Source of the DNA: Darksidea phi
Taxonomy: Eukaryota > Ascomycota > Dothideomycetes > Pleosporales > Lentitheciaceae
Assembly (NCBI GenBank): GCA_030770425.1
Contig: JASJFT010000189.1
Coordinates: forward strand, 1-64,000
Reading direction: 5' to 3'
DNA length: 64,000 bases
A program made the position numbers and the translations under genes. A model generated the notes under the pieces. The model had not been told where the DNA came from. It saw nothing but the letters and a program-made list of their open reading frames with translations, and searched no databases. This document shows, in pieces, positions 23,381 to 33,738 of this stretch (positions within the stretch are counted from its first letter, which is position 1; every line of letters starts with the position of its first letter).

Positions 23381-24188
23381 AACAAGACAATAGGCAGATT
23401 GTAGTGGTCTAGGCGCGATGATATTGACGACGCTATGAGCGAAAAGCAACCGTTTCGGATTCGACATGGTTATGAAGGACACATGGGTCATATGAAGTCT
23501 ATGTCTGTCTACAATTGCGTCTACAATTGCACGGTCGCACTTCTAACCGAAAGCTCGACAGAGCAAGACCTGGACCTCTCTATTGACAGGCTTAATCATG
23601 CGCTCATCCAGACAGGGCATACTTACACATGTATTACTGATGATGTTGCAGGGACGCCTTTCCTATGTGCGGCTATGGTGAATGATTTGAAGTGCAGTAG
23701 AGAAGAGGCCCCGCTGCTCGAACCCGGAAGAGCGCGGATGTGTAATCAAGAGCCCGCACTCGGTGCTCCAGAAGAACTTGCAGGTCTAGAGTCGGGCTGC
23801 AGCAGAGAAGAAAAAGCCGCCGCGGCCGTTCAACCAACTTTCTTTCACCAACTCCTGCGACAGCTGCCGCTCAGTTTCCTGCTTGACGTCAACGCGACGT
23901 CGCCAACGCATTCCCGTGCCACACTTGGCCTCGGTTTCAGCCACCGCCTTGTTGAAATTATTTCGTCATCATCCCGCCGCCCACCCCGCCAGCAAGCACC
24001 CGGTGCCAACAATTCCATCCTTGACCTGGCCCAGTTTTCAATTTACCATTCAATTTCCCCATAGCAGAAAACCGCCCTCCCTGCTCTTCTTCTCTCCTGC
24101 AGAGACCCTACTTTTCCCACCGACCGCGACGGCTTGCCGCACCTCGCGCGTCATCCCATCGCCTCATCAACCCACATACTTTCCCACC
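23381..24188. other. Upstream region of the AspRS-DUF2156 gene
   Basis: About 800 bp with no supported gene. The frame of the downstream gene stays open back to 23883 but has no ATG before 24189. The stretch 24060-24180 is CT-rich, typical of a fungal transcript leader. Confidence 0.55.
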
Positions 24189-27100
24189 ATGTCTCTCAAG
24201 AAAGCTCTCACCAAGCTCAAGCCGGGCTCTCGCAGCAACCCAGCCTCCGACGACGAGGGCCTCAGCTCGCCCAAAGCCAATGGTACCGCCTCCCCCCGGA
24301 CTGGCGTCTTTGGCGGCCGGGCCAGCGGCGACTTCACCCGCAGCAGTGGCACCTTCGATAGGAAGACAGTCGATCCACTCTCTCCAGCGGATAGCAGGTC
24401 CAGCCTAGATCAGTCCAAGTCCGACACCTGGAGGGGCAGCGGTATCTTCCACCTAGGCACCGATAGCCCCACCCGCAAAGGCAGTCTGAACCATCGCCGC
24501 ACGGGTTCTGCCTCTCACGGCACCCACAGCCCCATTCGGGCCGTCAAAGAGAAGCTACATATCGGCACCGGCGAATCTTCTAGCGGCGAGGATGGTCCTC
24601 TCAACCGCGACGGTGAGCCCATGTCGCGAAATCAGCTTCGGAAGCACGAGAAGCAGGCTCACCAAGAAGAACGGAAAAAAGAGAACATGGAGAAAGATAA
24701 AGAGATTGAGAGGCGGCGGAAAGAAATGGAAGAGCAGGCCGATAAGGAGCTGACACCAGAGCAGAAGGCCAAGTACGGCGTCGTAGCTCCAAACAGCTAC
24801 GCCGGCGAATGGAAGCACGAGCCGCGGCTCAATATTATGGATTTTTCGGCCAAGGACGTTGGCAAAGAGGTCACCTTCCGTGCTCGCATCCACCACCTGA
24901 GAAAGATGAGCTCCAAGCTGGTCTTCTTTGTCTTCCGGCAGCAGCTCGCTACGATCCAGGGTATTTTGGTAGAACACGCCGATGTCTCCAAATACATGGT
25001 GTACTGGGCGGAGCACTTAGACGCTGAGACCGTCGTGCTCGTCAAAGGTGTCCTCCAGGAGCCACAATCCAAGCAAGGCGAAGTTACGGGCGCTAGTATC
25101 CACGATGTCGAGGTCGCCGTCCACGACATCCACGTCGAGGCAGCAGTGACTGAGCATCTACCATTCAACGTCCACGAAGCCGAAGTTACCCAAGCAGAGG
25201 TCGACGAGGAGACGGCCAGGGAAGGCCACAAGGAGGGCCACAACCGAGTCAAGATTGCGGACCGGACTCGCTTGAGCAACCGCGTTATTGATCTGCGGAC
25301 GACTGCATCGCAGGGTATATTCCGAATCCAGTCCGCTATCTGCCACTACTTCCGATCGCACTTGGACAGCGAAGGCTTTATCGAGATTCACTCTCCCAAG
25401 CTGCAGGGAGGCGCCACAGAGTCGGGTGCTAGTGTCTTCAAGGTTGAATACTTTGGTCGCGGCGCTTTCTTGGCCCAGAGCCCCCAATTAGCTAAGCAGA
25501 TGTGCATCTCCGCCGACTTTGGCAAGGTATACGAGATTGGCGCGGTCTTCCGAGCAGAGAACAGCAACACATACCGCCATTTGACCGAATACACTGGTCT
25601 AGATCTCGAGATGGCCATCGACGAGCACTACCACGAAGTCCTCCGCGTGCTCGACCGCACTTTCAAGGCTATATTTACGGGCATCTACGAGCATCACCGT
25701 ACCGAAATCGAGATTGTCAAGCGCCACTTCCCGCACGAGGATCTTGTTTGGCTAGACCAGACACCCATCATCCCGTTCGCCGAAGCCATCCGGATGCTTA
25801 ACGAGTCTGGCTGGAAAGACGAAGACGGCAACCCCCTCGACGAGAATGAGGACATGGGGACGAGAGACGAGGTACAACTTGGACGCGTTATCAAGCAGAA
25901 GCTGGGCACAGATTACTACATCTTGGACAAGTTCCCTGTCAATGCCCGACCGTTCTACGCCATGCCCGATCCGAACAATCCGAATGTGACGAACTCGTTT
26001 GACATCTTCCTTCGTGGTCAAGAGATTTTAAGTGGTGGTCAGCGTATTCACGACTCAACCATGCTTCTTGACAACATGAAGCGATTGAAGATTGATCCTC
26101 AGAGCATGGAGGAATATATCCAAGGATTCCAATGGGGCGCACCCCCCCACGGTGGTGGTGGTATCGGGTTGGAGCGCATCCTCATGCTTCTTCTAAACCT
26201 AGGCAACATTCGACATGCATCCTTGTTCCCACGCGATCCCAAGAGTCTGCCAGAGAAGGCCATTATCAAGCAGCTGCGCCACCCAGAAGCAAGCACAATG
26301 CATCCTCCTTGGGAAGGCCAGGACCGCGCAGCTGCCGGTATGGAGTTCCAGTCTATCGAACAGCTCATTGCCAATTACGGAGATGCCACCAACACGTCGT
26401 GGCTAGAGCCTCGGACCGAGATATGGCGAGATGACTATACGGGTGCTGCAGTTGGCTTTGTTCCTCAAGATGGTTTCGCCATTACTGTCGGTGACCCTCT
26501 CTGTCATTCTTCTCAGTACTTGAAGACCATGACTGGCTACCTAAAGTACATCAAGAAGGAGCGTAATCTCAAGCCACTCTGGCTCTTGGTGGGTGCGGAG
26601 GCAGAAGAGGTTCTTGCTACCAAGTTCAACTGGCGTACTTTCTCCGTCGTGGCCGAGCAGCGCGTGGATCCTGCCCACAATCCCGCCTTGCACGACTCCG
26701 ATGTCCAGCGCAAGATCCGACACGCAGAGAAGGAGGGCGTGAAAATTGTTGATTATGCGCTGGGTAGCCCGCCACCCGAGGACATGAAGAAGAAGGTCGA
26801 TGCTCGTGTCGAAGACTGGTTGAAGAACAGGAAGGGCCGCCAGGTACACTTGACCAACATTCACCCATGGCAAGATGAGGAGCACCGTCAATACCACATT
26901 GCGCAGACGCCCGATGGTACTGTCGTCGCCTTCGTCGCAATGGCTCAGTTGAGCCCAGAACACGGCTGGCAAGTCAAGTACTCGCTCGATTTTCCCAACG
27001 CTCCATCCGGGTCTATCGAGTACATCGTCACTCACGCCCTAAAGGTCGTTGCCCAGGGCGGCGCGGAGACCGTCACCTTTGGCGGTGGCGCCAGCAGCAA

Positions 27101-27314
27101 GTTCACTCCTGGCCACAACGTCAAGGGCACGCGTGTCAAGGTGCTGAGTCGGGCATACCACGCCATTGCGACCGAGCTCAAGCTCACGAACAAGACCGAA
27201 TTCAGAGAGAAGCTGGGTGCTACGGACGATCCGAGCTATATTTGCTACCCGCCGCATGGGCTGGGCCCGTTGGCGATTAAGGCTATCTTGAACTTTTTTG
27301 AGGATGACGACTAG
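24189..27314 (+). CDS. erdS: Ergosteryl-3-beta-O-L-aspartate synthase (AspRS-DUF2156 fusion, ErdS-like)
   Basis: Intronless, 1041 residues. Residues 1-200 are a polar, Ser-rich and then Lys/Glu-rich extension. An OB-fold anticodon-binding domain follows (about 205-340), then a class IIb aspartyl-tRNA synthetase core with motif 2 FRAENSNTYRHLTEYT (about 455-470) and motif 3 GGGGIGLERI (about 655-664). From about 718 to the end lies a DUF2156 (GNAT-like aminoacyl transferase) domain, including VTFGGGASSKFTPGHNVKG and a terminal CYPPHGLGPLAIKAIL. Established: fungal AspRS-DUF2156 fusions make Asp-tRNA and move the aspartate to ergosterol 3-OH, modifying membrane sterol. Assignment to that activity is by domain layout. 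The start is the only ATG in frame ahead of the AspRS part. An ErdH-type sterol-ester hydrolase is not adjacent. Confidence 0.93.
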   Translation: MSLKKALTKLKPGSRSNPASDDEGLSSPKANGTASPRTGVFGGRASGDFTRSSGTFDRKTVDPLSPADSRSSLDQSKSDTWRGSGIFHLGTDSPTRKGSLNHRRTGSASHGTHSPIRAVKEKLHIGTGESSSGEDGPLNRDGEPMSRNQLRKHEKQAHQEERKKENMEKDKEIERRRKEMEEQADKELTPEQKAKYGVVAPNSYAGEWKHEPRLNIMDFSAKDVGKEVTFRARIHHLRKMSSKLVFFVFRQQLATIQGILVEHADVSKYMVYWAEHLDAETVVLVKGVLQEPQSKQGEVTGASIHDVEVAVHDIHVEAAVTEHLPFNVHEAEVTQAEVDEETAREGHKEGHNRVKIADRTRLSNRVIDLRTTASQGIFRIQSAICHYFRSHLDSEGFIEIHSPKLQGGATESGASVFKVEYFGRGAFLAQSPQLAKQMCISADFGKVYEIGAVFRAENSNTYRHLTEYTGLDLEMAIDEHYHEVLRVLDRTFKAIFTGIYEHHRTEIEIVKRHFPHEDLVWLDQTPIIPFAEAIRMLNESGWKDEDGNPLDENEDMGTRDEVQLGRVIKQKLGTDYYILDKFPVNARPFYAMPDPNNPNVTNSFDIFLRGQEILSGGQRIHDSTMLLDNMKRLKIDPQSMEEYIQGFQWGAPPHGGGGIGLERILMLLLNLGNIRHASLFPRDPKSLPEKAIIKQLRHPEASTMHPPWEGQDRAAAGMEFQSIEQLIANYGDATNTSWLEPRTEIWRDDYTGAAVGFVPQDGFAITVGDPLCHSSQYLKTMTGYLKYIKKERNLKPLWLLVGAEAEEVLATKFNWRTFSVVAEQRVDPAHNPALHDSDVQRKIRHAEKEGVKIVDYALGSPPPEDMKKKVDARVEDWLKNRKGRQVHLTNIHPWQDEEHRQYHIAQTPDGTVVAFVAMAQLSPEHGWQVKYSLDFPNAPSGSIEYIVTHALKVVAQGGAETVTFGGGASSKFTPGHNVKGTRVKVLSRAYHAIATELKLTNKTEFREKLGATDDPSYICYPPHGLGPLAIKAILNFFEDDD

Positions 27315-28081
27315 TTGGGTTCAAGGGTATACTGAGATTGGGGGTAACTTATGATACCACGGGGCGTTTGGGATGGCATAAGACAACTATATATGTATTG
27401 TTGCCGTTTTTCTTTCCCGATTGAAGGGGTTTCTTTTGCGATTCCTGTTCCTTAAAATATTAGTTTTTGCTCAAGAGATTAATGGATTTTGAGTGGACAA
27501 ATTGACCATCGATGGCCAGAACTAATTGTGGAACTAGTGACCACATAATGGGGATTAACTCGGACGGTCAGAACCGAAACCACGCCTGCAACGAACATCG
27601 CTTCCCTAAACTGATGCCAAGTGGAGATTGTGGATCATAATTGTTTAATTACGTGCAGTTCCGAGTCGGAACGCTCTCAGTCAAAGCCATTGACGTGCGG
27701 GGAAAACTCGGAACACCCAAAGCGCGGGGTCGTGCCCGGACCTCGTTTTCGGCTTTTGCAAGCTGCATCAGCTTGTGTGCGATTGGATGGAGCTAGCCTA
27801 TGAAGATTGATGATGCTCCAAAACCCTTTTGCCCCGTGCGAGCTGATGTCGCGTGTGTGCCTGCGATATTTGGGTTGTCGGATCGAGGAGGTGTGGGAAG
27901 GGAGTGGATCAGGGCGTAAGCGTACAGTTGGCTTCTCTTGGTCAGATGGCTGGGCGTGTATAAAGCAGATGGTGAGGGCTCCTTCCGGGCCGTATAGCTG
28001 AGCTTAGTGTTTGAGCTACTCTTCATTCTCACGTCCCAGTTCCCCTCCTACCCACCCACATATCTCATCCCAACCATCATA
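27315..28081. other. Intergenic, promoter of the CYP53 gene
   Basis: No coding frame is supported. A TATA-like element lies near the right end and is listed separately. Confidence 0.5.
27959..27964 (+). promoter_or_regulatory. TATA-like box upstream of CYP53 gene
   Basis: TATAAA within GTGTATAAAGCAG, 118 bp ahead of the start codon. The distance suits a short leader; not otherwise proved. Confidence 0.4.
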
Positions 28082-29746
28082 ATGTTCTTAACCACCCTCC
28101 TCCACCCCTACACTCTCGCCCTCATCCCTATCCTCTATTACCTGCTCCCCTACCTACGTAACTGGTCCATCCGCTCCATTCCGGCGCCCTTCCCGGCCCA
28201 GTTCACAAATCTCTGGCTGCTGTACCAGGCGCGGAGGGGGCGGCGCTATCTAGCTGTTGATGCTGCCCATAAGAAGTACGGCACTTTTGTCAGGATTCAA
28301 CCCACGCATGTTAGTGTGGCGGATGCGGAGGTTGTGAGTGTAATTTATGGGCATGGCAATGGGTTTTTGAAGAGGTGAGTGACATATTGCGTAGACATGG
28401 GATGAGATAGGATAGGATAGGATAGAAGGGGTTGAGCTAATTCAGACAAAAACAGCGAATACTACGACGCCTTCGTCTCTATCCGCCGCGGTCTTTTCAA
28501 TACGCGTGACCGCGCTGAACATACGCGGAAACGCAAAACTGTCTCGCATACTTTCTCTGCTAAATCCGTCGGCCAGTTTGAACAGTATATCCATCACAAC
28601 CTTGAGGAGCTCCAGAAGCAATGGGACCGGCGCGCTGCTTCTGTTCCCAAAGGGGAGTACTACGGCATGGATGCTCTACATTGGTTCAATTACCTGGCCT
28701 TCGATGTTATCGGCGATTTGGCGTTTGGAAAGCCGTTTGGTATGCTGGAGAAGGGGAAGGATGTTGCCGAGGTAAGGCGGTTGGGCGAGAAGGAGGTTAG
28801 TTATGCACCGGCTATCGATGTGTTGAATCGGAGAGGTGAAGTCTCTGGGTAAGTTGTACTCTACCTATATAGCTTTTTATCTGGGGTACTAATGGCGAGG
28901 AGAACTCTAGGATGCCTCCCCCAACTCAAACCCTACGCCAAATACCTCCCGGATCCCTTCTTCTCCAAAGGTATCGCCGCCGTCGAAAACCTCGCCGGCA
29001 TAGCAATCGCCTGCGTCAGCGAGCGTCTCAACAACCCCTCCGACCGCGTCGACCTCCTTGCTCGTCTAATGGAAGGTCGAGACGAAACTGGCGCTAAACT
29101 ATCCCGCGAGGAGCTCACCGCCGAAGCGCTCACTCAACTTATCGCCGGCTCGGACACGACATCGAACACAAGCTGCGCACTTCTATACCATTGTCTGAGT
29201 AACCCGGGCGTGGTGAAGAAACTACAGGCAGAGCTCGATGCGGCATTGCCAGATGCAGATGCCGTTCCGCAATTTGCCCAAGTAAAAGACCTTCCCTACC
29301 TCGACGCCGTGATAAAAGAAACAATGCGCATCCACTCAACCTCGTCCCTCGGTCTCCCACGCGTCGTCCCCCCAGGTCCGGGCATAACGCTAACCTCGTC
29401 CCAAAACCCCAACGACACGCACCATTTCCCCCCAGGCACCGTCCTCAGCGTGCCCTCGTACACCATCCACCACAGCACCGCCATCTGGGGCGCAGACGCA
29501 TCGTCCTTCCGACCCGAGCGCTGGGAAAAAGTTGACGAGCAGCAGAAGGCGGCGTTTATCCCGTTCAGCTATGGCCCGAGGGCCTGTGTGGGGCGCAATG
29601 TGGCCGAGATGGAGTTGGCGCTTATCGTGGGGACGGTGTTTAGACGGTATGAGTTTGAGTTGAGGCAGGGGTCCATGGAGACTAGAGAGGGGTTTTTAAG
29701 GAAGCCTCTAGGCTTGGAGGTGGGCATGAGAAGGAGGACCGTGTAG
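28082..29746 (+). CDS. Cytochrome P450, CYP53 family (benzoate 4-hydroxylase type)
   Basis: Three exons (28082-28374, 28456-28848, 28903-29746) encode 509 residues. An N-terminal membrane anchor (about 8-25) is followed by PAPFPAQFTNLWLLYQ. The I-helix motif AGSDTT is at about 310-316, ExxR KETMR at about 367-371, and the heme loop FSYGPRACVGRN with ligand Cys457. The C-terminus has the CYP53-like TREGFLRKPLG. CYP53 enzymes para-hydroxylate benzoate and related plant aromatics at the ER; this assignment is from overall resemblance. Exon 3 has two possible acceptors (28900 or 28903); the latter gives VSGTLGCLP, which fits better. Intron 1 contains a GATAG pentamer repeat. Length is normal for the family. 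Confidence 0.9.
28405..28426 (+). repeat. GATAG pentamer microsatellite in an intron
   Basis: About four tandem GATAG units inside intron 1 of the P450 gene, just after the donor site. Confidence 0.8.
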
Positions 29747-30850
29747 AGTGTTGATGGACGTGGGGAAGAATATATGAAGGCTGAGGTATGTGTGGAGTTG
29801 CCCGAGAGTGTTAATAACAACGTGATGATGGATCTGCATCTGGATAAGATTGCATAGACCTTTTGTGGTCGTGATTGTACAAAGGAACTAGCTGAGCTTA
29901 GGCGAACTATGCCACAGACTATTCCAGTTCATCGAAGTGAAAATTTTGAGGCGCATGGGAGACTATAGCCATAGAAACTATAGCGAATTTGCTCGACGTC
30001 ATTTATCTCGTCCATTTACGGACATGGAACGGGGAGGGGGAATGCCGGTATTTCGATGAGAAACATTACCCTATATGTCCACACCACTGACGGACAACGA
30101 AGAGTTCTTCATTGCAGGAGGCTTGCATATGGTCTAAGTGTTATTCCAAGTATTATATCACACGACGGATCTCGACAGAAAAGTCGAAGGAAGTAACATA
30201 GTAGCGACCTTGTCCTGCCGCAGTGTATTTCGCAGACATGAAAGGATAGGTCATTTAGAGCCCATTGTAGGCACACCTGTCCACACCATCTCAACGGCGT
30301 AGCAAAAGCCCGACTATGCCGCTTGCCATGCATGCTGGCCGCAAGTCGGGAGAAGTCCTTCCTCGGTCACTTTTTGCCGCTTGGCTGCACGCAGATCCAT
30401 TCCTCGTCTTGTCGTTGCACTTTGTGCTGACCTTTGCGGAATGATTCGGGCGGGTGCTGTGGTGTGCGTTATTGAGAGGATTTAATGGGGTGATTTTAGC
30501 TTATGGCAGGGTCATGGTGGTTGGAGTGGGAGTGGGAGTGGGAGTGGGAGAATCGCGTTTTGATCGTGGAGTTGAATGCAGTTGAAGGTGGAGGTGAGCA
30601 CCGAGTGATTTGGGTTTAGGAAGGAGCAAAGAGGCGCTATACCGTGTGGCTGGTAGGGATGGATCTGACTGGCATTGGCTTGTACGGCTAAAAGAAGTCA
30701 TTCAGAACTTAGGATGGGAATTATCATCACATTCAACATGCTACGCCCATACAATCACGCGTGTTAGTTAAAGCCAGGCTGCGGATTAGCATGGTTGTAG
30801 GGGAACGAGAGAATACTTGCACTACTCTAGCATTATATACAGATCGCGAC
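29747..30850. other. 1.1-kb intergenic region between converging genes
   Basis: Lies between the 3' ends of the P450 and AA8-AA12 genes. It holds a GGAGTG hexamer repeat. No gene was found. Confidence 0.5.
30522..30550 (+). repeat. GGGAGT hexamer microsatellite
   Basis: Five near-perfect GGAGTG units in a row. Confidence 0.8.
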
Positions 30851-30897
30851 TACAAACTTCTACTGTGTTTCGTGCGGACTTTACAAAAGAGACTCCC
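30851..30897 (-). repeat. 47-bp fragment of the MITE found at 55.6 kb
   Basis: Read on the minus strand, this begins GGGAGTCTCTTTTGTAAAG and ends AGTTTGTA. It matches the subterminal part of the MITE terminal inverted repeat (left copy from 55608) at all but a few positions. Its edge coincides with the last base of the stop codon of the AA8-AA12 gene. Confidence 0.75.
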
Positions 30898-33009
30898 TAG
30901 GACTGGCCCAAGATCCACAGCTCACCATTGTTGGATATATCGCTCGTCATGAACAGTCTACCCTGCTTATCAAACGCGAGACCAGCCGGCCTGAAGCAAC
31001 CAGAACTGAATGAAGGCCCATTGCCCTGGCACTTCGTCACGTCTGGATTCCAGAAGATATCCTTTGCCGCAGTGTTGCTCGTCAACGGATCGACCGGGAC
31101 ATACATCCCAGCAGTATCCTTTTTGAAGGGTACAGAAACAAGCTTGAAACCCGTGGTGGGGTTGCGGTTCCAAGAGCCGTGGTAAGTGATGTACATGTTG
31201 CTGCTAGTGGCATCGAACTTGCAGTCGATGGGCGCAGAGTGCGGCATGAGCGTCATGGAGGCCTTGGTAGCCTTCTGGTTGCAGGTGTCGTCATTGAAGG
31301 TGCTGTTGGGGGCTTGCACGAACCAGTCGCCAACCTTGAAGGTCTTGTCCGTGAAGTCGCTGGGCTGCCAGACGGTGAAGCAGGACGGGTAACCGTACCA
31401 GTTGTTGTTGGGTTTGGTAATGTCACCCATGTAGTGGATCTTCTCACCGGGGTTGTTCTGGTGGATGTCTTTGGATTGGCCGTTGACGACGCGTTTGAAC
31501 TCGTCTCCGCTGTTTTCTACACCCCAGAGGCTACACGGCAGTTAATATCATCAATATTATACTACGATGAGGTTAAGACTCACTGGTTGTTGTTGTCGAA
31601 GCAGACACCGACGTCATTACGCTGCCCGTAGCCGGCATTGTAGCCACCAGACACATAGTTGTAACCGCCGCTAGGAATCTTGGTAAGATCAAAGACCTTG
31701 ACAATGGCACGGCCCGTCTTCGGGTCAGCGGTGGCTGCGTCGATGTTGGAATTGGAGCCGTGAGAGACAACGAGCAAATTTGGGTTGGCCGGCGATAGTG
31801 CGAGCGTACGCGTCAGGTGGGAGCCACCGTTGTACATTCCGGTGATAATGGTGGTTCTCGTTCCTACCGTGCCAGCAGCAGCGTCATACGGATATGAATA
31901 CACTTGAGTCATGGAGCTAGCATAGAGAGTCTTTCCGTCGGCACTCAAGGCAATGCCGTGGTTCAGACTGTTCAAAGACACGAGCATCTTGGTGGAGGTG
32001 ATGCAACCTGTCTCGGCCATGACATGGTAAGAGATACCCTTGCCAGACTGGACGACCAGCATGTTGCCGTTGCTGTCAAACTGAATGCTTCGAGGGCTTG
32101 TCAAGCCTCCCGCGATCTTGGTAGCCTGCCAGCCACTCGCTAATCTGCTCTGGAATGCGGCGTTTCCGGCGTTGCACGTAGCTGGAATGGCGGCCGGGGC
32201 CTTGGATCCCGACGTCGACGTCGGCTTGACGCTCGTCACAACGGTGGTGGGGGCGCCGGTTGCTACGGGAGCTGTTAGCAAATTGGTTTTCACCAAGGCG
32301 TCAAAGTTGTTGATGCGAGCGGCGTTAAGATCATGATGCCATTTTCCCCATTTGGCGTGTACGTTGAACGCAGAGTCGTTGCGGGCAGGGTCTTCCACAG
32401 CGGAGACGCCGTAGGCCCAAGCAAATTCCGTGATACCGGTACCATTCAGCGCGAACCGTTGGTCCTCGTTAGATTGCCAGCCAGTGCAACCTTTGCACAA
32501 GGCGTTCACCGTCCAGTGCGTGCTGTTGGTCTCCGTACCCTTTAGGAGAAAATGCTCGGCGCCATCGTAGCCTAGAGGCATGCTGATTCCACTATAGACT
32601 ATGAGAAGAATACATATGTGTTCAATAGGGAAACATACAAGGCAAATCGCGCTGATGCAACTCCAGATTTGCCATTGGCCCAGGCAAGCGTGAGGGGATT
32701 CCACACCATGTTGCCACCCCAAGAAAAACCGCCCCACATGTTGCTTATGGGTGCAGTGATCTTGATGATTGCGTCATAAGGATCTGTAACATTCTTCGGA
32801 AGGGCAACACCAAAAGTCATGCCTGACTCTGCGTCGGAGTATGAAGAATAACAGATCTTGGTCTTCGCATCGCACACAACTTTAGATTGGGCCTCACCTT
32901 GTGCAAGGGCTGCGGTATATGTTAGTGCTAAACGCACAATTGGAGGGTGAGTATCTTTACCATAGCCCGCAAGCGCAAGAGCACCGCCGAGGAGTTGGGT
33001 GGAATGCAT
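30897..33009 (-). CDS. Secreted AA8 cytochrome-AA12 PQQ-dependent sugar dehydrogenase
   Basis: Four exons (33009-32961, 32909-32639, 32591-31584, 31530-30897) encode 653 residues. A signal peptide (about 1-20) is followed by a heme-b cytochrome domain of the cellobiose-dehydrogenase kind (about 24-210); M84 in GGNMVWNPL and H192/H193 are candidate heme ligands. A Ser/Thr/Pro linker (about 212-240) leads to a six-bladed PQQ sugar-dehydrogenase domain (about 245-653), with DFTDKTFKVGDWFVQAPNST and CFRPAGLAFDKQGRLF. Known relatives (Coprinopsis pyranose dehydrogenase) oxidise sugars such as L-fucose or glucosone and can pass electrons through AA8 to LPMOs. Intron 1 is 51 nt with no in-frame stop. 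No CBM1 follows: the protein stops right after the last blade, at a MITE fragment. Confidence 0.9.
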
Positions 33010-33738
33010 GCTGAATCGTAGAGAGGAATGTGAGTAACCAGGTCCTACTTTCTCAATACTAGGACCCGCAACTCTTTATGGCTGAAAAAACTACACATGG
33101 TCGCAATTGATGGTCACAAGGAGGCATGTGGGGAATTCTCCATATCCTGTTGCACTCCACCATGTAATAGTATAGTTTTAATGAAGAAGAATGTGGAGAA
33201 GCATTCGAGAAATCACATCGAGTGGCCAATCTTCGCCGAAGAAATTGCAATATACGGCCGGCAAATCCAATTGCAGTAATTATTCGACACCCTGGCCCGG
33301 TCGATCTCTTTGGGTAAGTTTCAGAGTAGGCGCGGCAATAGGTGTGTCTAGTGATTGGGTCGCTTCGCGGGTGATGGGTAAAGGCTAATATGACCTGAGT
33401 GAACGTTTGCCCCATATATTTTGACGGATTGAAGCTACATCCAAGCCTGGATATGATAGAGCGATAACCCGGTTTGTCGCCCAGGGGGGTCATCGAGCAT
33501 GGGGTAGGTGCATCTAAACGCTATGGCCAGCACGGCAGATGTTGTGAGCGATCCAGAATTCTAGCTGCACGTGAATAACAAGGCGAACCGGGGCAAAATA
33601 TTATTGTGATACCAAAGCCTGTCTTGAGATAGATTGTTGGTAATATACGCTCGTGTGGTGCAGAGCGAGAACCCGGAATGTACTCGATCAGGTCGTACGA
33701 GTGCTGTAAGATAGCTTTCCTGGGTCATCCTTCTGGAC
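33010..33738. other. Intergenic, promoter of the AA8-AA12 gene
   Basis: About 730 bp between two minus-strand genes. No coding frame or RNA gene recognised. Confidence 0.5.

Noticed and set aside
23435..24064. Long plus-strand frame upstream of the AspRS-DUF2156 gene
   Set aside because: Its product has no family resemblance, and it runs through the CT-rich leader of the next gene.
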